From Pyropia yezoensis (Eukaryota > Rhodophyta > Bangiophyceae > Bangiales > Bangiaceae), in the NCBI GenBank assembly GCA_009829735.1, contig CM020618.1, forward strand, positions 39,795,030 to 39,859,029: a DNA stretch of 64,000 nt, read 5' to 3'. Shown here piece after piece: positions 32,456 to 44,122 of this stretch. The notes under the pieces were generated by a model, which did no database searches, was not told the DNA's origin, and was given only the letters and a program-made list of their open reading frames with translations. Both the position numbers and the translations under genes were made by a program. Positions within the stretch are counted from its first letter, which is position 1. The number at the start of each line of letters is the position of its first letter.

Positions 32456-34327
32456 ATGGCTAGCTCGGACCTCCCGTCGTCCGGGGAGTACACGGGTGAC
32501 GCACGTCCTTCAGTGCCTTCGAATACTGGTGAGACACAGGTGGGTTTACCTGGGGTCGCAGAGGGACTAGAGGCCCCTCATGCCAGCAGAACTGGAAGTA
32601 CGGGCGGGCAACAGGCCACCCCGACTCAGTCGGGAGTCCATTCGGGTGACACTTCTGATGTGGGTGGGCCGAAGTCTGGCCACCGCGTGGTATACTCAAC
32701 GGGAACGTCCCAAGGTGAGAGGACTGTCCCCGCGGCTTCCACTCGGGTTGGAACCAACTTTGGCTTGGAGCCGTCGCCAACTAGGCTTTCGGAGGACGGC
32801 GGACCTCCGTTGGTCGGCAATGGGCTCGCGCCCATGCCCCCGGTTGAGACCCCTGAGGATCGTTGTTACCCCTCAGGTGGACTCCCGGAGGCGGACCGAG
32901 ACTCAACTGGAGTCGATAATCCATTCCTCGCGGAAACTGCCCGTCGGAAGGCGACCAATGTGATGCGGCAGACTTTGCCGGACCTGGTGGCCACGATGAC
33001 GAGTACTATGCTGAATCAGATTGTGGAGAGTTTGCCAGATGGCCTCAATGTCCAGACCGGATTGGGGCTTTCGAGCCTGCAGGCGCAGGGGGAATCCCCC
33101 CTCTCGCCTATCTCGGGTCGCCCCAAACAGGAGGCGACACCTGTGACTCCCAACGAGGGAGCCACATCATTCTCGGTGGGGCGTACGCCTTTGACGGGGG
33201 AGTTCCCCTCGGACACGCCGGCGGCTTCACCAAGCTCGCCGCGGCAGACAGCAGGCACTGCGGGTCAAGTCAACCCATTGCCTCAGCGGCTTTTCCCTCA
33301 ACGTGGGGCGCCGCCGAAGATCCAGGTAGCCATCCCGGTCTACCAGAGGATATTTGACTGTGAGACCTACGCCCTCCACAACAAGTCGGTGGCGTACGGT
33401 CCTGTCCAGGCTCGAGCCATGGGCCGTGCCAAGAAGAATGCACTTCACTCCTTTGGGAACAAAGGGGAGTGGGCTGGAACTCCCCCCCTCCGTGTCTTTG
33501 AGTTTCTACGTCGTTTCACAAAAGCCTGTGACGACAATTCCATAAGTGAAGGCATGGCTTTCTATATGCTACAAGAGTTTACCAAGGGCGACCTGTGGAC
33601 AGAACTTACGTCCGCCATGCCCAGTTCATCAAATAGAGGCGCTGGTGAGGTGACATCCTATTAGAAGCTCGTCACCTGGTTATTGAGAGTCATGGAGATG
33701 AAGCAGCGTTGGCTTTTCAAGACGAGCAGTTTACGCAGGCTCATCAGGAAGAGACTCGGGACGAGTTGTCCTTTGCGGAGCGGGTTCGTAAGCTCAACAA
33801 TCTTTGTGGCTTTCTTCATCCACAAGCTGTGGTGAAGAGTCGGTTTGTGGAGGGACTCCATTGGTCTGTCCGGATGGAGACCCCGGAGCATAACACTGCC
33901 CGGGCGGCCCTGGCCGAGTTGGCCTGGTTCACCTACCGCAGAGGTGAGGCCTACCGCAAGTTGCAGAAGGAACATCGCCAGAAGCGTCAGGCCGAGTTGG
34001 CAAAGGAACGCGAGGAGGCGCGCCAGGCCAGAGAGCTGAGAGAGGCACCGCCGAATCCGCAAAGGGAGGGTAGTAGTTGCCGTGGGAACTTCTCAAGGTA
34101 CCTCGTCGTCTTCCCCAGTCGGGAAGACCCCTTCGGGAAATGACAATCGGTGTTGGAACTGCAACTCCGATGGACACTGGGTAAATGATTGCCCTATGTT
34201 GAGTAAACGCACTCAAAAACTTGTGAAGAATGCGAATAAAAGGTCGGCCACGAACGAAGTACATTCCCGCCGCGAGGGTCGTCCTCGACCGGTAGTGGCG
34301 GTCGCCACACCCTCGGCGGAGGGGGCG
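32456..34327 (+). pseudogene. Family A gag, copy 3 (frameshifted, interrupted by element B)
   Basis: The start is ATG 32456 (CAACATGGC). A long Ser/Thr/Pro/Gly-rich N-terminal region comes first, then the capsid-like domain (IPVYQRIFDCETYALHN, RVFEFLRRFTKACDDNS). TAG at 33662 coincides with a frame change near 33655. The capsid part continues in another frame (FAERVRKLNNLCGFLHP), and a second frame change near 34070 leads to a zinc knuckle CWNCNSDGHWVNDC (CX2CX4HX4C, 34151-34195). Element B is inserted at 34328. The remaining gag codons follow its right LTR at 43342-43420, ending in a Ser/Asp-rich tail. Confidence 0.85.
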
Positions 34328-34898
34328 TGTAGCATCCCTGGCCCCGACTTGGCGCCGACCCGGGACTACAACCAGAGGGCGCCAGATGCCAGAACACGCC
34401 CGCCGTGTGGTGATGGTTGGCGGCCGTGGCCCACGCCCGGCACTGAGATGCGGTGGACTACGCTATCCACACGTGAGAGAGGGATTTCTGATGGGTTTTT
34501 GCATACTTGTGAGGGACTTGATTTGAGAGAATTTGAGTGTGAGACTAGTGAGTGGGAATAGAATTAGTAGTGATAGTGGCCCCCGACCTGACGAGGTTAG
34601 ACTCGGGTCGGGGCCACTCGGGGTTATGAGGGGGCTACCTGGCCAACGCGCCGAGGCTCCCCCAGATGCACGTTAAGAGGGACAGCGAGGCGCCCTTGGC
34701 CCGCGCCATCAGGAAAAAGACAACTGCGCGTTCGCTTTCCTCTTCCCCGTGTGCACTACCGTGCGTATGTGTTTGCTCTGCGAGCAGGCACGTGAGGCAA
34801 CAGGCATACCACTCTCGTACTTCCCCTTTCTGTGTTACCTGTCCCTTTTCCGCGAGGGATATTGACACGTGTCTGAGAGGATCGAGTCTTATACCACA
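34328..34898 (+). repeat. Family B 5' LTR
   Basis: A 571-bp LTR from TGTAGCATCC to ATACCACA. It is nearly identical to 42772-43341. Confidence 0.95.
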
Positions 34899-34902
34899 TA
34901 TT

Positions 34903-34920
34903 TGGTAAAGCAGCAGGGGA
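34903..34920 (+). other. Primer-binding site, family B
   Basis: TGGTAAAGCAGCAGGGGA begins four bases after the LTR. It shares the core AGCAGCAGGGGA with family A. Confidence 0.6.
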
Positions 34921-35107
34921 TAGAAGTGTTGGAGAAGAGACATTTGGAAGCAGCGGTTGGGTTGTTCCTGTTCTGTCTTTTTCTGTGGTTTGGGGACTAT
35001 TTGCACCCGTTTACGGGAATCCCATTCCTGGCTCTCCAACCCCTCTCTTGTGGTCTGGCGATCTTTGGACTTGCGGGCAACTGGACTGTGGCTGTCAAGA
35101 GACCAAC

Positions 35108-36868
35108 ATGGCTACCCTCCCTGGCACGACGGTGCCCTAAGGGGTAGACCCCGCGTCCCTTGACGCATCCCAGGTCAACGCGGGGGACGGTGCCCAAGGC
35201 GGCGTTCTCCCTACGGGTGGAGCAGACCTGGGTTTGACAGCTGGGAGCGGACTGGAGTCTACAGGCGGCCAAGTACCTCCTGCTCCCGTTCCTCCGGCTG
35301 TTCCTCCTGTGGGAGTCACCCCGGGGTCAACGGCGTCTGAGTCCGCTCGCAGCAGACGTCTCCCTCCAGTCGGTTCTACTCCTCATCCTCCAGGGATAGC
35401 CCCTGGTGTGTTTACTCCTGGACCCACACACGGCAGCTGGGTGTATACACCTCTTCCTGTGGGCACTAGCAGTGCCAGAGGCACCGCTGTGACTGGTTCT
35501 ACGGGTCTCCCTGAGACCTTGACTCCTGGGACCGGCCAAGCTTTCCCTCCCCTTGCATCCTATGGGGCGGGGAGCTCCAAGACCGGTAACCGGAGCAGCC
35601 GGAATCGTCGGCGTCGTCGCCGTCGCTCTAGCACCAGCGAGACCAGTTCCTCCAGCTCTGAGGAGGGATATGACTGGGACGCATCTCCTGGTCCCACGCG
35701 GCGCAGGCTAGTCGAGTTTGAATTCCCTGTCCACCAAGTGGGAGATGACACGCTGAACAAGGTCACGTATTGGGGTAACTGCCGGCTGGAGAACCAAGAC
35801 CAAGGTTACACCCAGAAGATGGCCAAGAAGATGGCATCCCTGAACCGGCGAATGCAGCCGAGCTTCGGGGGACATCCTAAGTTTTCCGGGAAGAGACCGG
35901 CGCTTATCTTTGCCTTCCAGCGCCGGTTTGTCAAAACATGCAAGGACAACGATGTGTCCGAGAGCAAGGCTCTCTACCTCCTGGTTAACATCATGACCGG
36001 AGAAGCGGAACAGCGGTTTGCACAGGTTCTACCAGACTCTGCCGGACACATTGTCCGGCGTACCGTTGGGAGTTATCCGAAGGCGGTCAACTGGCTCCTG
36101 TCCAACTACGCTGACGCGGACTCCCTGCGTACGGCAGTCGGCAGGTTGAACCGGGCAACCATGGAGAGACAGGAGACTCCAGAGGCCTTCGCCCGCCGTG
36201 TCCGGGAGATGAGCGAGGCTTGTGGCAACGTTTACCCTGAGGACAGGCTCAAGATGATCTTCTCGGAAGGGCTTCCTGAATATCTTCAAGTGGACGCGGA
36301 GAACTACAACCAGGAACATCAAGAACATACCTTCCAGCAGTTGATGGCCTATACACAGGGCAAGTGCCGGCAAGCCAAGGCACCCCAGGCTCCCATGGTA
36401 TCACCTCCCAAGCCGTTGTCGCGAGTTCGTCCCGGACCCGACAAGTATAAGGGAGGTGATAGCCCTGTACCGGTTCTCGCAGTTGGCGAGGCCTCACCCG
36501 TGGGATCAGGGGACAAGTGGGGCGGCTTCGTTTCTAAGGAGCAACCTTCCATAGTCGCCCCCAAGCAGGTCAAGAACCAGCGGTTCCGGTCTTGTTGGCT
36601 GTGCCAGAAGGAGGACCACATGTCCTACCAGTGCCCGACCATTCCCAAGGACCACCAGGAGAAGCTCAAGCGTCAAGGACTGGTGTTCGCAAAGGCGGTC
36701 AACTGGGCTGACCGGCGAGCACCCTCCAAGATGGACAAGGCACAGGTACACGCAATCCGGGTGGCAACCTTGCAGAGCATCACGGAGGCTCTGGCAAGGG
36801 AAGCTCCTACGGACTTTGACCTGGAGACCGAAAGCTCTAAGGACTTCTCGGACCCGGGAAACGAGTAG
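35108..36868 (+). pseudogene. Family B gag
   Basis: ATG 35108 (CAACATGGC, the same context as family A gag) begins a frame that meets TAA at 35138-35140. After this stop the frame is open to 36868. Domains in order: a Pro/Ser/Thr-rich N-terminus; an Arg/Ser tract (RNRRRRRRRSSTSE, about 35605-35640); a capsid-like domain (ALIFAFQRRFVKTCKDND ... FARRVREMSEACGNVYPEDRL); and a zinc knuckle CWLCQKEDHMSYQC (CX2CX4HX4C, about 36594-36635). No good downstream ATG precedes the capsid, so the early TAA is probably inactivating unless read through. Confidence 0.85.
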
Positions 36869-39800
36869 GGCAGGCGCTCTCCCCAAGTGTCTTCCCGAAT
36901 CTCCGACGGCAGGGTACTTCTACCCGTTCTCCCCTTGTGTGCCGGGAGAATGGACGGCAGTTACCTGCTCAACTGGTAGCCGCCTGGACACCCTGTTTGT
37001 TCAAGGTGACCTTGCTTGTCCTGCGTAAGGAAAACCTCAACATTAATGCTCGTATGCGTGTGGGAAATAGCCTCCCCCAAGCTGTTACGCCGGTGTTTGA
37101 CACGGGAGCCGGACCAAGCGTCATCAGGGAGAACCTGTAACCTTCGGGCTGGCGTCGACATGCCTGGAGAGCGCCTACCAGAACCCATATTGTCGACGCT
37201 TCAGGTCAAACCCTACGACCACTTGCCGGTCTTCCCGTCGCCATCTTTGTCAACAATGAACCAATGCTTTTTCCCTTTCTAGTAGTCAAGACCCTATCAG
37301 TCCCCCTCATCCTAGGCTGGGACTTCCAGAAGCAGCATGTCAAGAGTATCCTGCCCGGAGAAGGAAAGGTGCAGTTCAACCATGGGTTTGTGTCACCGGT
37401 GTTGGAGCATCTGGACGCCAAGCTTCGTGTAGTCAAGAACAAGAAGGAACGCATCCCACCCTCTACCTTGACTCTCTTCACACCGGCGAGTGGGCTTTCC
37501 CGGTGGTAGTCGTCCCAAAACCTCGCGGACACTTCCGTGTCTGCGTTGACTACAGGCGCCTGAACGAGATTACCGTCAAGGATGTATACCCGATACCCCG
37601 GATGGATGATTGCATCGACTTTCTTTGCGATGCAACTCTCTTCTCGACTCTGGATTGTAATGCCGGTTACTGGCAGATCCCTCTGGCTGACGAGGACCAG
37701 GACAAGACTACCTTCACGTGCCACCTGGGCCTGTTCCGGTGCAAGCGTCTTCCTTTTGGCCTCACCAATGCTCCGGCAACCTTCCAGAGAGCCATCGACA
37801 TCATCCTGTCGGGGCTAAGGTGGAGAACATGTTTGGTCTACCTGGACGATATTATCGTTTTCTCCAAGACCCCGGCGGAACACCTGGAGCACCTTCGAGA
37901 GGTCCTGGCCCTCCTGGTCAAGGCTGGCGTTACCCTCAAGGCCGAGAAGTGCCACCTGTTTGTGACTGAGGTGGAGTACCTGGGACACGTGCTGAGTCCG
38001 GGGGAGCTCCGGGTCAATGAGAAGAACAACAAGGCCCTCCGGCACGCACGGCAACCTAAGACCCAGACGGAACTCAAGAGCTTCCTGGGTATGGGCAGCG
38101 TCTACCGCCGGTTCATAAGGGACTATGCCCTGATTGCCCGGCCATTGACCAAGCTCACCAGCAAGAAGCTCCCCGCAGAACTCCCGGTGTTCGACGAGAA
38201 GCAGACCGCGGCCTTCGAAGAGCTCAAGAAGCGCCTGACCACCACTCCAGTACTGGTGTTACCCAAGCGGGAGGGCCAGCTTGTCCTGGAGACTGATGCC
38301 TGTGGTGTCCAGGTGAGGTGTTCTCTACTCCAGCAGCAACCTGATCGGCACTTCCTCCAGATAGGCTACTACAGCCGCGTCCTGACTTCAGCCGAGAAGA
38401 ATTATTCCACGACGGAGCGCGAGTGCTTGGCGGTCGTTTGGGCTTGCCTCTTGTTACGCCCACATCTTGAAGGACAAGAGTTCCTCATCCGGACGGATCA
38501 CGCCAGCCTAAGGTGGCTGCTATGTTTGGACAGCAGCCAAGGAAGGGTTGCCCGGTGGCGCCTACGCCTTTCAGAATTCAAGTACAAGGTGTGCACCAGA
38601 GCAGGGAGGGAGCACCACTGCGCCGACACCATGTCCCGGCTGGAGACTCCTGCAGCCGACACCGGTCCTATCCCGGAGGAAATACCTTGTTTCATCCTCC
38701 CGAATGTCGGACGTGGCTGGCATGCTCCCCGTTATGAGACACCCGAAGCTCATCAACCGGTAACCATAGACTGGATGCTGGAAGCACAACTGACGGATCC
38801 TCAATGCTTGGAGCTTCGCCACCAAGTGGACCTGAACCGGAACAGTCGCTTCGCCGAGTCTACAGACGGACTCCTGGTACGGGTGTCACCCTTCGATGGG
38901 GCAACTCAAGTCTACGTGCCCCGAAGTCTACGAGCTGACATCCTACGCCTGGAGCACTCGTTTCCCCAGGCCGGACATCCTGGTATCAATCGGATGTATG
39001 CTTCAATGTGACGACATCACTACTGGGAAACCATGGCCAGCGACGTCCATAAGCACCCGGAGGCTTTTGTTTGTTGTGCAAGGAACCGGTTGTCCCAGAG
39101 GAAGAATCCTTTCAAGCTACGCCTATTTCCTGCGGCGGAGCCCTTTGCAATCTTAAGCATTGACATCCTGGGGCCCCTACCTGAGACTTCAAGCGGCAAC
39201 TTATACCTGCTCATCATTTGTGACCGGTTCTCCAAGTTCACTCGAGCGAACCCGCTGAGGACCATTACGGCCCTGGATGTCACGTCAGCCTTCTGCGAGT
39301 ACTGGATAGCTGCCTACGGCCCTCCAGACTCCGTCTTAACAGACAATGGCCCCCAGTTTGCATCCCTGTTCTTCCAAGGAGTCCGTGACCTGATGGGTAT
39401 CAAGAACTTGTTCACCACGACGTACCACCCGCAAACGAACGGCCAGGTGGAACGATTCAATCGAGTTCTGGTGGACATGCTACGGCACTACGTGAAGAAG
39501 CACAAAGAAGACTGGGACGGGCTCCTGGCTGTCCTCACTCTAGCCTACAACTCCGGAGCTCACCGGACGACTGGGGTCGCTCCACTCGACTTTGTCACCC
39601 CAAGGCGGCTGACCAACTTCTCCCTGGAAAGAATACCAGACGGTCTCCAGCCTGCATTGAAGTCAGGTCCCAAGGCCAAGGATGAGTTCCTGGAACAACT
39701 AAAGTTCCTGCTCCCCAGAGTCAAGGAGTCAATCTCAAAGACCCAGGAGCGATACAAGCGGGACTATGACAAGGGAGTCCGGGAAAGGAACAAGGAACTG

Positions 39801-40331
39801 GGTGGTGGCGACTGGGTTTTTGTGGACAACCATAGCAAGATCCGGGGGAAGCTGGACTGTAAGACGGATGGACCTTATGAGATCCTGAATACGGATGGCT
39901 GGACCCTTCTTCTAGACGTGGATGGCCCCCCGTACCGGGTGAGCAGCGACCATGTCACCCGAGCTCCACCGCCAAGCAAACGGGACTTGACCCGGCCCAA
40001 GCGGGCCACAGTACCCTGACTATCCCAAGAATAAGGCCGGGAATATGTCTACGTCAAGTTTGTCGACCATGCCTGGAGGGACAGGCGCTTGTACCTGCGA
40101 GTACGCTGGTTCGGTTTTAACCCGGCAGATGATACCTGGGAACCCTCAAACCGGTTACCCATCGCGGACGTCTGCGCCTACACGCGACAGAACGGGATTG
40201 AGGGCACTCCAGTGGCCAGAGCCGGCAAGATCCTGGAATCGGACTCGGAGGAGGACCAGGAGGACGGGGCTGATCAAGACCCTCGGGACGAGCCGAGCTC
40301 ACCCACAACGGACGCGGAACAAGAGGATTGA
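36869..40331 (+). pseudogene. Family B pol (protease-RT-RNase H-integrase-chromodomain)
   Basis: The protease has FDTGAGPS (about 37100), followed by TAA at 37138-37140, after which the same frame continues (LILGWDF). A frame change near 37500 leads into RT (VYPIPRMDD, LPFGLTNAPATFQ, YLDDIIVF), RNase H (LETDACGVQ ... HHCADTMSRL) and integrase. TGA at 39009-39011 interrupts the zinc-binding N-domain just before RHHYWETM. The core then reads LSIDILGPLP, LTDNGPQFAS and HPQTNGQVERFN. After the stop at 40017-40019 two stops lie in the linker before a chromodomain-like end (VYVKFVDHAW ... NPADDTWEPSNRLP) to 40331. Relative to gag it starts in a different frame. Confidence 0.88.
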
Positions 40332-40476
40332 GAGGAAGGGAAGGGGTGTATCAAAGTAAACACGCAATGCAAGCATGGAACAATCAAGAAAAACAAGCAC
40401 CCGCTTGAGCAACCCTTCTCTCCGCCTCTTCCCTCCTCGCTTCTCTTGAGACTCTCACCCTCCTTGCTTCCAAGTC

Positions 40477-42587
40477 CTACTCCCGGCGCGGACACTGCGC
40501 CGCGGGAGCGTCCTCCAGCGCTGCCTCCGCGGAACGACGGGACCCGGAGGAAGGCGGGATGACGTAGTGCGGTGGGCGAGGCGCTTCCAGGTATGACGCC
40601 ATCGGAGTAGTACCGGTAGTTTCTGGGCGCTCCCGCTCATCCAGATATGCCTGTCGGCGCCCCTGGAAGCCAGTGAAGGTCCCCGACCAACGCTGGGCCA
40701 AGCCATGCCGCGTCAAAGTCGCCAGAAGTTCGCCAACCACCGGGCTGTCCGACATCTGGCCGCTGTCCGCGCAAGCAAACACCCGGTCAACCACGTTGCT
40801 CAAGACGCTGGCATAAGTACCCAGCCCCAGGGAAGACCCGACGCCTTCAACCTGCACCAGAAGACGACCCAGCTGGTCTCCAATCATTCCGACGTCGTAC
40901 TGGTCGCATGTCGGGCCACCTTGGTTCAGGTACCAGTCAGGCACCCGGAAGCGGGTAAGGCGCAGAGTCGGCGCCGGGGTCTCGAACCGCCCCGAGGATG
41001 CCACTACCGGACTGTCCACGACAGCCCTGGAAGCCGGAGTCCCCAACTCAAGAGAAGGCACAGGGCCGCCGACGTTTGAAGAAGGCGCCCGAGGCAGAAC
41101 GGCCGGAGTAGTCAGCGACCGCACGGCGACGCCCAGACTCGCTGCAGACAAGCGCGGTGCCGGAGGAGCTTGAAGCACCGGCACAGACGGAGCAGAACGC
41201 AAACGCGCCGGCGACGGTCCAGGCGAAGCCACCGGGGCGACACGTGCAACAGGAGCAAGCGGAGCCGCCGCAGACGCCCGACCGACCGCCGCGGCCCATC
41301 CCGACTCTTGCACCGGCGGCCCAGTTGGCAGAAGATCAAGGGCGACCGGAGCAGGAAAGCCGCCTAGCTGCGGCCACGCCGGAAGCGGCGTCGCTAGCTG
41401 CACCTTGGCCGGAGAAGACTGGTAGATTACCTGCACCCAACCGGAGCCATCCCGGCGCGGGCTGTTCTCGTCGGAGATCGCGTTCAAGAAGCTCTGGTCC
41501 TGCACCGGCAGCCGACGCCGGAAGTCGATCATCGCCTGGAAGAGCTCCTTGTACTCCTCGTCCTGGCTGCACAGGAAGTCGACGGTCAACTTGTTAGCGA
41601 TCCAGACCATCAGGAGGTCGGGGAGGAACCAAAGCCGGTTGGACACTAAGACCTCGTGGAGACAGTGGTTGGCCGCCAGGACCGTCAACTCGGAGGTGTA
41701 CATCATGTACAGGATCGAGTGGAAGAAGCCCTTGATCGACGCCTGGGTCAAGGCGTCCAAGAAGTACCAGGTGAAGGGGATGCTGGATTGAGCAAACCGA
41801 CTGGGATCTCGATTTCCTGCTGCTGCAGGATGACCTTGGGGTTGTACGCCGCCCGGTTGGCCTTGTCCAGCTTCCAGAACTCCTGATGGTTCCAGCTCAC
41901 GATGAAGTCACGCTGGCGGCCGCGTCGCTCGCCTTGCTCCCGCGCCGGCGACAACTTGGAGCATTTCCGGGTCAGGAAAGGCGGTTCCAGAGCGACCCTG
42001 CTCGGACGGGGATCGCAGTTCAGGCTCCCCGACCCCTTGAGCGCCTCGTCCCAGACCTTGAGTGCCCGATGGACGTACCCTTCCTCCTCTGGCCACCGGA
42101 GAACGGACGTAGACACGCGACGCTCGGTCAAGGGTAGATCCAGCATCAGCGCGAAGGGGAGATCCTCCAGGCGAGCAACCCAAGAGGAACCTGAGAAGCT
42201 CTGGGAGCGGTCTTGTGCCAGGCGCATCTGGTCCGCCGCATGAAGACGAGTCTTGTCCATCTCAGTCAAGACTCCGCGCTGGAGTTCCTTGCGCCAGATG
42301 TCCAAGCAATCCTGTTGGCACTGGGCCGCGCTGGCGTTGCCGACCACCGTGGAGTAGCGCCGGCCCGCCAGAGGATCCTGCCCAAGAAGCATCTCCGGGA
42401 GACCCACCGGGGGGTCTCGACCGGGTGCAACGCAGAAGCCGGGGGAACCCGATCCGTCCGTGGCGACCGGCGCCGGCACCAACACCCGAGGAACCAGAGG
42501 CAGGAGAGGGGCGCGACTACCCGAGTTCTCCTCCGCAACACTCGCCGCCGGAACCACGGGCCCAGCTTGGATCTCGGAACTGGACAT
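40477..42587 (-). pseudogene. Family B antisense ORF
   Basis: A minus-strand ORF of about 700 codons between pol and the 3' LTR. The likely start is ATG 42587 (MSSSEIQAG); the frame is open further to 42779. One frame change near 41760-41800 joins two long frames. The middle part (AAYNPKVILQQQEIEIP, then YTSELTVLAANHCLHEVL) matches the style and position of the family A antisense protein (EQYYPKKPEWWPQVEV, then DHLVFAMLATQWLFEVM), although overall similarity is low. The C-terminal third is Pro/Ala/Val-rich and lacks the Arg/Ser tract of family A. Function unknown. Confidence 0.55.
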
Positions 42588-42771
42588 GACGTCCAGAATC
42601 CGGGGGGAACGAGAGGGCCAAGGTGAAGGAGAAGGGGGGGGACAGAATCGGAGCAGGTGATCGTGACCGGGGTGAAGGCGCTCGTCCTCGGCACCGGTGT
42701 GGACGTGCTCGAGGCTGTGCACGGTGGCACCTGGTCCGGCCCGAGGACGTGCCGGACTAGGGAGGGAGCTA

Positions 42772-43341
42772 TGTAGCATCCCTGGCCCCGACTTGGCGCC
42801 GACCCGGGACTACAACCAGAGGGCGCCAGATGCCAGAACACGCCCGCCGTGTGGTGATGGTTGGCGGCCGTGGCCCACGCCCGGCACTGAGATGCGGTGG
42901 ACTACGCTATCCACACGTGAGAGAGGGATTTCTGATGGGTTTTTGCATACTTGTGAGGGACTTGATTTGAGAGAATTTGAGTGTGAGACTAGTGAGTGGG
43001 AATAGAATTAGTAGTGATAGTGGCCCCCGACCTGACGAGGTTAGACTCGGGTCGGGGCCACTCGGGGTTATGAGGGGGCTACCTGGCCAACGCGCCGAGG
43101 CTCCCCCAGATGCACGTTAAGAGGGACAGCGAGGCGCCTTTGGCCCGCGCCATCAGGAAAAAGACAACTGCGCGTTCGCTTTCCTCTTCCCCGTGTGCAC
43201 TACCGTGCGTATGTGTTTGCTCTGCGAGCAGGCACGTGAGGCAACAGGCATACCACTCTCGTACTTCCCCTTTCTGTGTTACCTGTCCCTTTCCCCGAGG
43301 GATATTGACACGTGTCTGAGAGGATCGAGTTTTACACCACA
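42772..43341 (+). repeat. Family B 3' LTR
   Basis: A 570-bp LTR preceded by the purine-rich stretch AGGGAGGGAGCTA (polypurine tract, about 42759-42771) and followed by the duplicated GGGCG. Confidence 0.95.
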
Positions 43342-43660
43342 GGGCGGACACGTCGTCCTCGGACTCGTCGTCTTCTGCTTCACCCTCGGATTCAGACGCC
43401 AAGTCGGACGGAAACGAATGACCGTTGGAGCTGGCCGTCCTAAGCTGACAACGGCAGCCTCGGCCAAGTGGGTAAGAGGACGAATCAACCCTGCCGGATA
43501 CTGGCGCGACCTATGGGTGTCCGCCCACCTCGGATAGGACTCCCCAAGAACGTAAACCCACGTCGGGTCATCGCGGTGCTGACGAGAAAGAACTTCCGGG
43601 TGGCTGGACGGGTGCAACTTGCCCCCGGCCGTTCCTGTTGTGCCCGTATCGTACTTGATA
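43342..43660 (+). pseudogene. Family A gag tail and start of protease region, copy 3
   Basis: Continues the family A gag interrupted at 34327. In the gag frame it reads a Ser/Asp-rich tail (SSSASPSDSDAKSDGNE) ending at TGA near 43420. The remainder to 43658 leads to the protease and is cut by the MITE after CTTGATA. Confidence 0.6.
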
Positions 43661-44122
43661 TTGCTGTTCTCCCAATTTTGGCCGATCCGGACAAGAACAA
43701 CACTGCATGAACAACTGTGTGAGCCAATCGCGTGCTGGCAGGTGAGGGCGACCCAATCGCGTGCTCTACGGGCCCGATCGCCCAGAGCAGATGATTGGCT
43801 GCAGCCACAGTGAGCCTCATACCAATCGCTGATTGGTCGAAGCACTGTTGCTCTCTCGGCTGAGATCGCCGAAGATTCCCCCCACATCGGCTCGTTCCTC
43901 TCCGGAACAGTTGTCCAGCTTGTCTTGGTGTCTGTTCCACTCAGTTTCTCCCCTCCATGTGCTCGGAGTCCCGGGAAAGTCGCAGATCTTACTGTTTGCA
44001 CAACAATAGAAGCTGATTCGGAGCTCTCATTGGTCAGAGAGGCATCCTGTGAGGCATCTCATTGGTCAGTGGACTGTTGTTCTTGTTCTTGTCCGGATCG
44101 GCCAAAATTGGGAGAACTGTAA
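43661..44122. mobile_element. CCAAT-rich MITE, copy 2, inserted in family A protease
   Basis: 462 bp, left end TTGCTGTTCTCCCAATTTTG, right end the inverted equivalent, with TA on both sides (43659-43660 and 44123-44124). It is the same family as 11601-12051 by its termini, but the interior is largely different. At least six CCAAT or ATTGG pentamers lie inside. Removing the element and one TA restores a reading LDNGSGAFL at the expected place of the protease active site. Confidence 0.88.

Larger units (their letters stand above)
34328..43341 (+). mobile_element. Ty3/gypsy chromovirus family B, complete insertion
   Basis: A 9,014-bp element: LTRs 34328-34898 and 42772-43341 (TGTAGCATCC ... ACCACA), flanked by the 5-bp duplication GGGCG (34323-34327 and 43342-43346). 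Order: LTR, primer-binding site, gag, protease, RT-RNase H, integrase, chromodomain, antisense ORF, purine tract, LTR. It sits inside gag of family A copy 3. The LTRs differ at only about five positions, so the insertion is young, yet gag, protease, pol and the antisense ORF all carry breaks. Confidence 0.97.
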
